Part shown: piece after piece, positions 41,306 to 49,959 of the stretch
Layout: the number at the start of each line of letters is the position of its first letter
How positions within the stretch are numbered: position 1 is the first letter of the stretch
Source: Streptomyces panaciradicis
Lineage (GTDB): Bacteria > Actinomycetota > Actinomycetes > Streptomycetales > Streptomycetaceae
Direction: 5' to 3'
DNA length: 59,061 nucleotides
NCBI RefSeq assembly: GCF_023516615.1
Contig: NZ_JAMGBF010000014.1
Location: forward strand, 1 to 59,061
Notes under the pieces: model-generated
The model's database searches: none
What the model saw: the letters and a program-made list of their open reading frames with translations, nothing else
What the model was told of the DNA's origin: nothing
Position numbers and translations under genes: made by a program

Positions 41306-41821
41306 TCAGCGCGTGGCGTTCTGCCGGACGAGGGAGGCGTTCAGGCCGGTGGCGAAGGCGCACCATGCCGCATAGGGCAGGAGCGTGCGGGCCGCTGTCG
41401 AGTCGGTGCGAGCGGTGTGACGGATGAGCTGCGCGTTGCTGAGGTCGAGCAGCAGCGTGCCGACCAGACCGGCCTTGGGGTTGCGCAGACGGAAGAAGAG
41501 CCAGTTCCAGCCCGCGTTGAGTGTCAGGTTCACGGCCAGGCTGGTGGCCAGTCGTGTGCGCTCACGCCGGTCGGGGACCGTACCGAGAGCGTGGCCGGCG
41601 GCGTAGGCGACGCTGGCGTACAGCGGAGTCCAGACGACGCCGAAAGCCCACGACGGGGGCTGCCACTCCGGCTTGCGCAGGGACCTGTACCAGGTGCTGT
41701 CGGCGTCGACCGCTCCTGCGCCGGCCACAGCCGTGGCGGCCACCGCCGCGGCTGTGGCGCCGTAGCGCATCCATGGACTCGGCGCCCGCCCCGAGCTCGT
41801 GCGTCCGCTGATCAGTTTCAT
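41306..41821 (-). CDS. tspO: TspO/MBR family protein
   Basis: A 171-residue membrane protein with five hydrophobic helices. It carries the family motifs STWYRSLRKPEWQPPSWAFG (the substrate-binding loop WY..L.KP.w.PP.w.F), VVWTPLYASVAYAAGHA and AVNLTLNAGWNWLFFRLRNP (N..Ws..FF), with the cholesterol/porphyrin-binding geometry expected. TspO proteins bind tetrapyrroles and regulate or degrade them in response to oxygen or stress. The start at ATG 41821 is nearest the conserved sequence; a GTG 21 bp upstream is possible. Convergent, 12 bp from the sigma-like gene stop. Confidence 0.9.
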   Translation of the reverse strand: MKLISGRTSSGRAPSPWMRYGATAAAVAATAVAGAGAVDADSTWYRSLRKPEWQPPSWAFGVVWTPLYASVAYAAGHALGTVPDRRERTRLATSLAVNLTLNAGWNWLFFRLRNPKAGLVGTLLLDLSNAQLIRHTARTDSTAARTLLPYAAWCAFATGLNASLVRQNATR

Positions 41822-42037
41822 GCTGATACGGCTTCCCTGCACCGCGCAGTGCGTACCACCGATCGCAGGACGACCTCGGAACGCGATCCGCGATCCCTCG
41901 TGATGGCAGCCACCGACCGGTATCCGCGCTGGTCAGATCCACACAGCCCATTTCGCGAAGCATGTTGCCCGAGATCTGTCAGCGCTGGCGTGGCTTCCCC
42001 AGGAGCCGTCATGTCGACTCGCCTACATCGCCTTGCC

Positions 42038-42164
42038 CACGGTCACCGTGCGATCCGCTGGTGTAGGCGAAGCGGGGCCGGGTGTTATTGAATGAGGTTT
42101 GCGGTCAGGAATCCCGGACAATCCGTCGCCCGGGTTCTGGTACGGCCCCGGCGTGGCGCCGGGG
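42038..42164. promoter_or_regulatory. Palindrome and hairpin in the tspO / phosphatase intergenic region
   Basis: The 368-bp gap 41822-42189 has no convincing gene. CACGGTCACCGTG (42038-42050) is a perfect 6+1+6 palindrome, the size of a TetR- or GntR-type site. CCCCGGCG-TGG-CGCCGGGG (42146-42164) forms an 8-bp stem with a 3-nt loop 26 bp before the phosphatase start. The latter would lie in the 5' untranslated region. Confidence 0.4.
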
Positions 42165-42189
42165 TTGGCGAGCGAGCTGAGAGAGCCGC

Positions 42190-44352
42190 ATGGACTCCAC
42201 CCCACCCCCGTCGTCTGCGTCACCGTACGACATGGTCAGCAGCGCTTTGGGGAAGTACATGCCAGCCGACGGAGCGGCAGCGGCCGCTGGTTCCGCCGAC
42301 GCGCAGGGGGACGACGCCGCCCGCCACCCCGTACCCGCCGATCCGGCCCCCGGCCGTCAGGAGCAAATTCTCGGCGCGGTCAATCTGGACCGGGATCTGA
42401 GAATCACTCGCAGCAAGCTGGACGCCCCCGTCTTCTCGGGGGTGGAGGCGGTGATCGGAAGCCCTTTCGTCGATCTCCTCCCTCCCTGGGACGTACCGAC
42501 GGTCACCCGGCGGCTGCGGCAGGTTCTCGAGACCGGTGAGCCGCACGTCGCCCGCGTTCAGCGTCTGCGGCGCGGCGACGGGTCGGAGCTGGTGGTCTCG
42601 ATGAGCATCCTGGCCGCCGCCGCGCCTCAGGAAGGCCTGACCGTCTCTCTGATCGCCATGGCCAAGAGGCTGCACCTGTATGCCGCCGAGACCGCGATCG
42701 GCACCTCGTTGGACATCGGCGAGACGGCTCAGTCGCTGGCGGAGTCCCTGCTGGCCTGGGGGGACGTGACGGCGATCGACCTCGACTTCGCCGTATGGAC
42801 GGGCGAGGTGGTCACCGAGCAGCCGCAGGGACGCATCCGGCTGCGGCGGGCGGCCCTGGTGCCGGAGCGGGCGTGGCCCGACGGCTACCTGACTCCGGGT
42901 GCCGATCTTCCCGGAGACGCGAGCCGCCTGCTGTCGCGGGTGATACGGCGTGGCGATGCCGCCCAGCCCATCGTCATACCCGACCGGGCAGCGATCGAGC
43001 GGGTCCTCGGCAGCTCGCGGCTGGTACGTGCCCTGGTTCCCGGTGACCAGGCGGCCGGCGTGGCCTGCATCCCCCTGGTGCTCGAGGGCGAGCCGCCCGT
43101 CGTGCTGGGTGTGGCGGAGGTCTGGCGGCGGGCGGACCGTCCCTTCGAGGACAGCGAACTGTTCGACCTGCAGGAACTGGTGGCCAGGACCTCGCACCAC
43201 GTCGATCTGGCCCGCCAGCACCAGCGAGAGCACACGCAGGTGCTGGCGCTGCAGCGCCGGCTGCTGCCACGGTCCAGCGGCGACACCATCGACACGGCCA
43301 GCATCTACCAGCCCGCCACCCCCGACAGCGCGGGTGTCGGCGGTGACTGGGTGAACAGTTTTCCGCTGCCGGACGGCCGTACCGCGCTGGTGGTCGGGGA
43401 CGTCGTCGGGCACGGCCTGGGGGCCGCGGCGACGATGGGGCAGCTGAGCATGGAGGCTCGCGCGCTGCTGTCCGCGGGGCTGGCGCCGGACGAGGTGCTG
43501 GAGCACCTGGACGAGACGGTGTCGCTGCTGGACGAGCCCGAGTCCGGGTTGGCGGCGGGTTACAGCGCCCTCGGCTCGACCTGCTGCATCGCCGTCTACG
43601 ACCCGGTCAGCCACCATGTGTCGCTGGCCAGCGCGGGCCATCTCCCCCCGATCCTGGTACCTCCGGACGGGGCGGCCGGTCCGGTCGCGATCCGCCCCCA
43701 CCCGGGCCTGGGCACCGAGTTCGCCCTGCGGGAGCCGTACGACGTGCACGCGTTCGCCGCGCCTCCGGGCTCGCTGCTCGCCCTCTACACCGACGGCCTG
43801 GTGGAGGATCCCGCCCTGTCGATCGACGAGGGCATCGACAGGCTGACGGCCGCCGTGTCCGCGGTGCACCCCTGGGACGCCCTTCAGGAGGCCGCGCGGC
43901 GCGTGGTCTCGGCGCTGACGCCGCCGCGCCGGCGCGACGACGTGACCCTGCTGCTCGCCCGCATGATCGGTTACCGCAAGGGGGACACCGCGACCTGGCG
44001 TCTGCCCGCGCGCGGCGACGCGGCGGCGCGGGTCCGCACACTTGCCTCCGAGCTGCTGAGGCAGTGGGGCACCAGAGACGTCATCCGGGACAGCGTGCTG
44101 CTGGTGGTCGACGAACTGGTCGCCAACGCGGTCCGCTTCGCCGGCGGACCCATCACGGTGCGGTTGATCAACGCCGGTCACGGGCTGCTGTGCGAGGTGG
44201 GCGACACCGGCAACGGCAGGCCGCGGCGGGGTCCGGGCGGGCTGCTCGACGACGCCGGCCGTGGCCTGCACGTCGTGCATGCGCTCACCACGCGGTGGGG
44301 GGTGCGGTGGACCGACACCGGCAAGGTGGTCTGGGCGTCGATCGAGCGGTGA
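42190..44352 (+). CDS. PAS-GAF-SpoIIE phosphatase with RsbW-like ATPase domain
   Basis: A 720-residue paralogue of the 32-34.6 kb protein. After a low-complexity N-terminus come a PAS-like segment (AVNLDRDLRITRSKLDAPVF to HLYAAETAIGTSLD), a GAF domain (about residues 175-340), the PP2C domain and an HATPase (VVDELVANAVRFAGGP, CEVGDTGNGRPRRGP, DAGRGLHVVHALTTRW). In the phosphatase the first metal motif reads GGDWVNSF where relatives have GGDWYD or GGDFYD, so one usual Asp is Asn; GDVVGHG and LYTDGLVED are intact. Metal binding may be altered. GAGAGAG precedes the ATG. Target anti-sigma system unknown. Confidence 0.88.
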   Translation: MDSTPPPSSASPYDMVSSALGKYMPADGAAAAAGSADAQGDDAARHPVPADPAPGRQEQILGAVNLDRDLRITRSKLDAPVFSGVEAVIGSPFVDLLPPWDVPTVTRRLRQVLETGEPHVARVQRLRRGDGSELVVSMSILAAAAPQEGLTVSLIAMAKRLHLYAAETAIGTSLDIGETAQSLAESLLAWGDVTAIDLDFAVWTGEVVTEQPQGRIRLRRAALVPERAWPDGYLTPGADLPGDASRLLSRVIRRGDAAQPIVIPDRAAIERVLGSSRLVRALVPGDQAAGVACIPLVLEGEPPVVLGVAEVWRRADRPFEDSELFDLQELVARTSHHVDLARQHQREHTQVLALQRRLLPRSSGDTIDTASIYQPATPDSAGVGGDWVNSFPLPDGRTALVVGDVVGHGLGAAATMGQLSMEARALLSAGLAPDEVLEHLDETVSLLDEPESGLAAGYSALGSTCCIAVYDPVSHHVSLASAGHLPPILVPPDGAAGPVAIRPHPGLGTEFALREPYDVHAFAAPPGSLLALYTDGLVEDPALSIDEGIDRLTAAVSAVHPWDALQEAARRVVSALTPPRRRDDVTLLLARMIGYRKGDTATWRLPARGDAAARVRTLASELLRQWGTRDVIRDSVLLVVDELVANAVRFAGGPITVRLINAGHGLLCEVGDTGNGRPRRGPGGLLDDAGRGLHVVHALTTRWGVRWTDTGKVVWASIER

Positions 44353-44421
44353 GGAGCCTTCGGCCGGGTGCGTGCCCTGGTCAGCCGGGGTCCGGGGCGG
44401 TCCAGGTGGTGCGCGTGCGTT

Positions 44422-45606
44422 CTACAGCCACTGTCCTTCGAGGGCGGTGGCCGTGAGGCCCGGGGCCGCCGCGTACAGGACGGCGCGGCTGCCCTGCTCC
44501 TGCCCGGCGTCGTACGCCCTCCGCATGATGTCGAACACGGCGGCGCCCCCGCGGTTGCCGCTGGTGTAGCTGTCCCTGCTGTAGTCCAGCAGCCCCGACG
44601 GCCACCCGTCGGGCATCGTCTGCTCCATGTACTCCAGCACACGCGTCCCGCCGGGGTGCGCGAGCAGCACGTCGGGGTGCCAGGAGGCGGGGTCGTCCTG
44701 GTAGCGCCGGCGCAGCCACTCCCACATCACGGTGACCGTCTCCTGCACGGCGCGCGGCCCGCGCCGGTCCATCACGAAGTGGGTGCCGTCCTCCCGTGTC
44801 TCCAGGCGGTGCAGGTCCTGGGTGCCGGGCAGCGTGTGGTGCCAGGCGGCGTCCAGCCGCAGCACCGACTCATGCCTCGGGCGGCCCGTGACCACCGCGG
44901 CGACCGCGGTGTCCGCGAACAGCAACCGGACGATCAGGGACTCCAGGGTGTCGTCCGCGGGCTGGTAGGTCGTGCTCAGCGCCTCCGCGATCACGACCAG
45001 GACCACGCGGTCGGGGTCCGCGGCCACGAGATCGGCCGCCAGCGCCAGGGAGCGGGTCCCGGCTATGCAGGCCCACTGCGTGGCCGGCAGCAGCATGACG
45101 TCGCTGCGCAGCGGGAGCCGGTTGGCCAGGGAGACGTCCAGCCCCGGCAGTGCCGGCGTGGTGGAGTGACTGGTGATCAGACAGTCGACGTCCGCGGCGT
45201 CCAGCCCGGCGATCTGCAGGGCCCCGCGTGCCGCGCGCTCTCCGTAGGACTGCACGGCCTCCCAGGCCGGCGCGGTGCGCTCCTGGACGGTCTGCGGCGC
45301 GGGTATCGACTCCAGGGCGGCGATGACGCGATCCACGTCCTGCTCGGTGAATCCGTCGTCGGCCAGCGCCTCTCGGGTCGGCCCGATGCCGGCAGCCGGC
45401 AGGCCGTTGCCCTTGCCCGGCGCTACGGCGGCTTCCAACGGCAGCATCCAGCCACGGGTTTCGATGCCCGTGCTGGCGGCGATGCCGTCGATCCGCGGCG
45501 CCCACGCCGCGTGCGGGTGCCGACTGCGCACTTCGTCAGTGATCTGGTTGGTCTTCACGGCGTGCTCGCCGTGTATCACGGCAGGCGGGCACAGGTAAGC
45601 GGCCAT
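44422..45606 (-). CDS. Type III polyketide synthase (chalcone/stilbene synthase family)
   Basis: A 394-residue homodimeric condensing enzyme. The thiolase-fold triad is in place: Cys180 in ATQWACIAGTRSL, His317 in VLLAHPGGTRVLEYM and Asn351 in SYTSGNRGGAAVF. The N-terminus MAAYLCPPAVIHGEHAV and STGIETRGWMLPLE are typical of actinomycete type III enzymes. It would extend a CoA starter with malonyl-CoA units and cyclise to a pyrone, resorcinol or naphthalene product. The sequence is not close in motif detail to RppA-type naphthalene synthase, as far as can be judged by eye, and no methyltransferase, P450 or oxidoreductase partner is adjacent, so the product is open. An AAAGGTG site precedes ATG 45606. 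Confidence 0.88.
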   Translation of the reverse strand: MAAYLCPPAVIHGEHAVKTNQITDEVRSRHPHAAWAPRIDGIAASTGIETRGWMLPLEAAVAPGKGNGLPAAGIGPTREALADDGFTEQDVDRVIAALESIPAPQTVQERTAPAWEAVQSYGERAARGALQIAGLDAADVDCLITSHSTTPALPGLDVSLANRLPLRSDVMLLPATQWACIAGTRSLALAADLVAADPDRVVLVVIAEALSTTYQPADDTLESLIVRLLFADTAVAAVVTGRPRHESVLRLDAAWHHTLPGTQDLHRLETREDGTHFVMDRRGPRAVQETVTVMWEWLRRRYQDDPASWHPDVLLAHPGGTRVLEYMEQTMPDGWPSGLLDYSRDSYTSGNRGGAAVFDIMRRAYDAGQEQGSRAVLYAAAPGLTATALEGQWL

Positions 45607-45895
45607 GATGGGCACCTTTCTCCAGTGAACGAGGTGGAACGTCACGAACGCTGTGTCATGGGCCACTTAGGTGGGGTTCGAGCAAATCGACGACAGCGCG
45701 CTCAAGTTCGGGGTTCCGTGTCTGCCTCGAGCATGGATGCAAAAAGGGCATTTGCGCTGTGACCTGGGCAACTTGGGAGGGTCTGCAATGCGTGAAACGG
45801 CGCACACTGCCGCACAGGGGTTCGGCTCGGTGTCGCGCCCGGCGTCCGGCCTGCCGGCCGGCCACCCTCAGTACTGGGGGCCCGACCCGGCCCTG
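45607..45895. other. Intergenic region with a short, probably truncated plus-strand frame
   Basis: Between the polyketide synthase start and the next stop. A good ribosome site (GGGAGGG) precedes ATG 45789, and 35 codons (MRETAHTAAQGFGSVSRP, GHPQYWGPDPALL) follow. Beyond 45895 this frame becomes the antisense of the Asp/Gly-rich tail of the neighbouring gene. It may be a truncated gene or a chance frame. The polyketide synthase promoter must also lie here. Confidence 0.3.
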
Positions 45896-46921
45896 CTAGT
45901 CGCCGCCGTCGCCGCCGGAGTCCCCGCCGTCGCCGCCGTCTTCACCCCAGCCGTCGCCGCCAGGCTCGTTGTCCTCGCCTGCTCTGCCCAGGTTGCTGAA
46001 CCAGGGGCGGTCCCAGTCCCCGTCGACGGCAAAGGGCTCACCGCTGTTCACCGCGCGCCGCTGCGTGCCGAACCGCGCCATGCCCGTCGCGTCTCCCAGC
46101 CCGAAGGCGACGGAGAAGACGTGTGCCATGACGGCATCGAGGGGTTCGGTGCTCTCGTACTGCACGGGGGCCAGTGGCCGCAAGACCGTGTTCGGGTCGA
46201 GCGCCGGCCGGCGCGCGGGACACGTCAGGAGGGCGACGCGCTGTTCGTCGCGCAGCAACCACGAGGTCGTCAAGTCCTCCCGCCGCAGCACCCAGTGCTG
46301 CCCGGGCAGCCGCGCCTCCACCGAACTCTTCGACTTGCGCCGCTTCTTGTTCAGGGTGAGCTGCGCCGGGGTGTCGCCGACGGTCAGCCGCAGGCCCTGG
46401 GAGGGGTCCGAAGATTCGCGGTGGAAGCCGTGCGGCGCCCGGATGCGCACCACGGGAGCCTGCGGGCCCCACACGTCCACGCGCGCCAGCCGCCGGTCCA
46501 CGGCGACGGTGACGGGCCCGGCGGGGCCCGGCGCCTGCCGCCGCGCCAGCCACAGGGGTACGTCCTCGGCGCGGGCCTGGGCCGCCAGGGCGGCGACGCG
46601 CTGCGGGCCGCCGCACTGCCGCACCGCCAATTCCCCCAGCTTGCGGGCGAACTCGGCGGCCTGCCGCACCCTCACCGGTGTGGTGGTACCGGTGACGCGC
46701 GTCACCGGGACGATGCCGACGCCGTCGGCCAGCTGCTCCAGCGGGCGTTCCGCTCCGCCGCCCCCGAGCCAGCAGCCACGCTGGAACGCCTCGGCCATGG
46801 CGGCTAGATTCAGCTCGCCCAGTGGCGTGCTCCTGCCGCCCCTGCGCAGGTCGGCCTCCGTCAACTGCACTGTGCGCGCGAGCGGATTCCAGGACCGCTC
46901 GCCATACAGCACCTCGCTCAC
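45896..46921 (-). CDS. Hypothetical protein with acidic Gly/Asp-rich tail
   Basis: A 341-residue soluble protein. The first ~310 residues are mixed alpha/beta (MSEVLYGERSWNPLARTV, WVLRREDLTTSWLLRDEQRV, AVMAHVFSVAFGLGDATGMA), with a basic patch LTLNKKRRKSKSS in the middle. The tail EPGGDGWGEDGGDGGDSGGD is low complexity. This type of protein is common in streptomycetes and has no assigned function. No signal peptide or TM helix. Monocistronic by position. Confidence 0.65.
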   Translation of the reverse strand: MSEVLYGERSWNPLARTVQLTEADLRRGGRSTPLGELNLAAMAEAFQRGCWLGGGGAERPLEQLADGVGIVPVTRVTGTTTPVRVRQAAEFARKLGELAVRQCGGPQRVAALAAQARAEDVPLWLARRQAPGPAGPVTVAVDRRLARVDVWGPQAPVVRIRAPHGFHRESSDPSQGLRLTVGDTPAQLTLNKKRRKSKSSVEARLPGQHWVLRREDLTTSWLLRDEQRVALLTCPARRPALDPNTVLRPLAPVQYESTEPLDAVMAHVFSVAFGLGDATGMARFGTQRRAVNSGEPFAVDGDWDRPWFSNLGRAGEDNEPGGDGWGEDGGDGGDSGGDGGD

Positions 46922-47038
46922 GACAACCCCCTACTCCGGCGGACGGCAGAACTCGCCAGGTCCCGCCCCAGGGACCGTACTACCTGCTGACGGTGAACTC
47001 CGCAGGCGGCGGGGCGTTGCGGGGTGCGGTCCTGGCGC

Positions 47039-47430
47039 TCAGCGGTCTGCGGCGCGTGCACGGACGGCTTCCAGGTCGTCGCGGACCCGTTGGGGCTCCT
47101 CGTGGAGCAGCATTGTGGCCTCGTCGCGTGCCCCGTCCAGAGAACCGGTCGAGTCTTGGTCCAGTGCGGCGAACTGCGCGTTCAAGTCGTCCAGCGAGCC
47201 TCCCTGTTCGGCCACCTGCTCGAAGGTGCGGTCGGTGGCCTCGGGCGCGGTGAGGGCCGCCACCAGGACGCGCGCGATGTCGGCGCGCGCGATCCGCCCA
47301 TCGGCGGGACCGCCGGACTTCCGGCGGCGCCCTGCAGGAAGACGAGGCGGTGTTCGTCGGGTCCGTTCATGTCGAAGCAGCCCGGTCGCACAATCGTGTA
47401 GCGAGCAGCGCCGACGCTGAGACGAGCGCC
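47039..47430 (-). pseudogene. Remnant of an NAD(P)-binding SDR-like protein
   Basis: Only the C-terminal third of an atypical short-chain dehydrogenase/NmrA-like protein is present. It reads YTIVRPGCFDMNGPDEHRLV then FLQG in one frame, and after a one-base shift near 47330 continues with SGGPADGRIARADIARVLVA, PEATDRTFEQVAEQ, LNAQFAALDQDS and PQRVRDDLEAVRARAADR to a stop at 47039. The N-terminal Rossmann half is missing. Truncated and frameshifted, so inactive. Confidence 0.75.
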
Positions 47431-47601
47431 AGGGGACGTCTCGTGCTCCCGAGGCCCAGGCCTCGGGTGACGCTCGTCGGCATGACGTCGGTGGTGGGGG
47501 GCGGGGAGACCCGACCGCTTCGTACGGTTTTGGCTCCGTGATGGTCCCGTCCCTAGACTGGGTCAATTGCACCGACGCATGGTTAGTCGCTGGGAGAGCC
47601 G

Positions 47602-48906
47602 ATGGACAGGGCGGAAATCGACTTCAGAGCGGTGTTCGGTGCTGTCCCCAGTCCGTGCCTGGTGCTGACCACGGATCTGGAGATCGTCGACGCGAACCAG
47701 GCGTATCTGGAAGCCACCGGCCGTTCCTTCGAGGATCTGTTCGGTCGATTCCTGTTCGATGCGTTTCCCGACAACCCCGACGACCCTCATGCGGACGGGA
47801 CGCGAAACCTGAGTGCCTCCTTGAACCGAGTCCTGGCCACGGGGGCCCCGGACACGATGGCCGTGCAGAAGTACGACATCCCGGTGGCCGGACAGCCCGG
47901 GGTGTTCGAGGAACGGTACTGGAGCCCCGTCAACGTCCCCGTCCTGGACGCCGAGGGCAAGGTCGTGCTGCTGCTGCACCGGGTGGAGGAGATCACCGCG
48001 TTCATCCGTGCCCGCGGCGGAACCGACGGCGCGAGTCGCGCCGAGGAGATGGAGGCGGAACTCTTCGCGCGCGCCCAGGAGTTGCAGCGGCTCAACGAGG
48101 CGCTGCGGGCCGCGCACGCCGAACAGGGCCGCCTGCACCTGCAGGCTGAGCAGCGGCATGCCTGGGAGCGGGCGCACGCCGAGATCACCACAGCTCTGCT
48201 GCAGGGGCGAGAGCCGGATGAGGTGCTGCGGCTGGTCGCGGAGCGGGCCCGTGAGGTCGCGCGGGCGGACATCGCCGCACTCGCGCTGCCGGGTCCCGGT
48301 CCATCGATGCTCGTGGTGCGCGATCCGGCCGGGCCGCACACGACGGGCCTCGCCGGCCTGCAGCTGCCTGTGGACAGCTCGCTGTGCGGCCAGGTCTACC
48401 GTGAGGGAACCCCCCTGATCAGCGACAGCATGGCCACCCCCCTGCCCGGCGGCGCTCCGTCCAATACCGGCGCGGGCCGGCTCGGTCCGGTGATGATCGC
48501 GCCACTGGCGGAAGGGCAGCACACCACAGGGGTTCTCTTCGTGGCGCGTACGCAGGGCAAGCCGGCCTTCGATCAGCACGAGCTGGACATGCTGACACTG
48601 TTCGCCGGCCAGGCTGCCCTTGCCCTGCAAGTGGCCGCTCAGCGGGCCCACTTGGAAGCCATGCACCAGATGGAGGACCGGGAACGCATCGCCACCGCGC
48701 TGCGTGATCGCACGATCAAGGAGGTCTTCGCCATCACCATGACACTCAACAGCCTCGCCACGGCGCTTCGGGCCGATCACCAGACGGCCGTGATGGACGT
48801 GACCGTACGCCTGGACAAGGTCATCCGCGACATCCAGACCGCGGTCTTCAGCACAGCCCCCGACGCCGGCCTTGGCGAGGTATCTCCTGTCGCAGGGGAC
48901 GGCTAG
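47602..48906 (+). CDS. PAS-GAF sensory protein with degenerate HisKA_3 domain
   Basis: A 434-residue protein. A PAS domain (CLVLTTDLEIVDANQAYLEA, residues about 12-130) is joined by a coiled coil (RAEEMEAELFARAQELQRLN, to about 195) to a GAF domain (LLQGREPDEVLRLVAERARE to LFAGQAALALQVAAQRAH). The C-terminus resembles HisKA_3: DRERIATALRDRTIKEVFAI, where DevS-type kinases read DRERIARDLHD. The phospho-acceptor His is replaced by Arg and no ATPase follows. It therefore cannot act as a normal kinase and may be a sensor that works through protein interaction. ATG 47602 fits the family start. Confidence 0.85.
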   Translation: MDRAEIDFRAVFGAVPSPCLVLTTDLEIVDANQAYLEATGRSFEDLFGRFLFDAFPDNPDDPHADGTRNLSASLNRVLATGAPDTMAVQKYDIPVAGQPGVFEERYWSPVNVPVLDAEGKVVLLLHRVEEITAFIRARGGTDGASRAEEMEAELFARAQELQRLNEALRAAHAEQGRLHLQAEQRHAWERAHAEITTALLQGREPDEVLRLVAERAREVARADIAALALPGPGPSMLVVRDPAGPHTTGLAGLQLPVDSSLCGQVYREGTPLISDSMATPLPGGAPSNTGAGRLGPVMIAPLAEGQHTTGVLFVARTQGKPAFDQHELDMLTLFAGQAALALQVAAQRAHLEAMHQMEDRERIATALRDRTIKEVFAITMTLNSLATALRADHQTAVMDVTVRLDKVIRDIQTAVFSTAPDAGLGEVSPVAGDG

Positions 48907-48959
48907 CCGGGGCCTTGTCCGGTCGATCATGCCTGTGGGCAGTCGGGCATGATGCCCAG

Positions 48960-49394
48960 GTGAGCATCATCGTGAAGTTCTTCGCGGCGCCGGACGACAC
49001 GTCCGCGGGCCTGGCTCTCAGGACTGGGCCGGGACGGGCATTCGAGTCGCTCTCCTTCGGCAACTTCGATCCCGAAGAAGCCGTGGTCGAGTGGGAATGC
49101 CTCCTGGCCGGCGGCAGCTTCGAGGAACTCGTCGAAGCCGGTGAGCCTCGCATCGTCGCTGGGCAAGACAACGACGGGTGCGTCGTCTTCGCGATCTCGC
49201 CTCGCCTGACCGCTGCACTTGCGGACGCGGGGCATTCCAGGTTGCGTGACGTCGCCGCCGCCTGGGCTCAGGTGCGTGCGGAGGACGGCCAGGTCATCGA
49301 CACCGAGATCGCCGACGGGATCGTGGGCGACTTGGCTGCTCTCGTCAGCAGCGCTCGGCGCCAGAACCAGAGCGTCTATTGCTGGGTCGCGTAG
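48960..49394 (+). CDS. Hypothetical protein (144 aa)
   Basis: Starts at GTG 48960, reading VSIIVKFFAAPDDTSAGLAL, and is acidic and soluble. Features: FESLSFGNFDPEEAVVEWEC, VVFAISPRLTAALADAG, VIDTEIADGIVGDLAALVSS and SVYCWVA at the end. The family is widespread in streptomycetes without known function. It is preceded by the short spacing GCCCAGG. Downstream of the PAS-GAF gene by 53 bp on the same strand, so it may be read through from it. Confidence 0.65.
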   Translation: MSIIVKFFAAPDDTSAGLALRTGPGRAFESLSFGNFDPEEAVVEWECLLAGGSFEELVEAGEPRIVAGQDNDGCVVFAISPRLTAALADAGHSRLRDVAAAWAQVRAEDGQVIDTEIADGIVGDLAALVSSARRQNQSVYCWVA

Positions 49395-49593
49395 GAACTC
49401 ATGCGAGGGGCCAGATGGCGATGGCCGCCTCGGTGGCGGAGCCGAGAAGGACGTAGCCGCATGTTCCCGGTAGGGGGTGACGACCGACCGAGACTGCTTC
49501 AGGCGGTTGGTCACCCGCGCTGGCCAGCCCCGTCCACCGGTCCTGCCCGCCCGGCATGTCGTAGATCGTCGCGGGGCAGGCGGGCCGGGGCTG

Positions 49594-49959
49594 CTACTTC
49601 TGGCGTCCTTCCTCGCGCGCCTGGTGGAAGGCGTCTGCGATGGTCTCGGCGGCTCCGGAGAGGGCGCCTTTGGTCTTGCCGCGGGCGCCGGATTCCATGA
49701 GTTTGCCGGGAAGTTCGGTCAGGCCGGCGGGTTTGCGTGGTCCTGATTCCAGGTCGAGGCGGTTGCAGGCTTCGGCGAAGCGCAGGTAGGTGTCGACGCT
49801 GGCGACGACGACGCGGACGTCGATCTTGAGTATCTCGATGCCGACGAGGGAGACGCGGATGAACGCGTCGATCACCAGTCCCCGGTCGAGGATGAGTTCC
49901 AGTACGTCGTAGAGACCGCTGGAGCCTCCTCCGCCGCCCTGCTGTGTTGCCACGGTCAT
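49594..49959 (-). CDS. gvpA: Gas vesicle structural protein (GvpA/GvpJ family), orphan
   Basis: A 121-residue protein with the conserved gas-vesicle shell core: [20 protein letters not shown] (residues about 15-34), [20 protein letters not shown] (35-54) and [16 protein letters not shown] (55-70). A Gly/Gln-rich N-terminus and a long basic/acidic tail, common in actinomycete GvpA/J, flank it. No gvpF, gvpL, gvpK, gvpO, gvpS or AAA-type gvpN is nearby in the window, so it stands alone. GvpA cannot build vesicles without those partners. Whether it is functional is unknown. Confidence 0.88.
   Translation of the reverse strand: MTVATQQGGGGGSSGLYDVLELILDRGLVIDAFIRVSLVGIEILKIDVRVVVASVDTYLRFAEACNRLDLESGPRKPAGLTELPGKLMESGARGKTKGALSGAAETIADAFHQAREEGRQK

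Noticed and set aside
42220..44280. Minus-strand frame of over 680 codons opposite the third phosphatase
   Set aside because: Pure shadow of the PP2C/HATPase gene in high-GC DNA.
45656..45865. Short minus-strand frame upstream of the polyketide synthase
   Set aside because: It has no ribosome site or motif, and is antisense to a plus-strand frame with a better initiation site.
44422..49959. A biosynthetic cluster around the type III polyketide synthase
   Set aside because: Neighbours are hypothetical, regulatory or decayed genes without methyltransferase, oxidoreductase or transporter partners, so a cluster is not supported.
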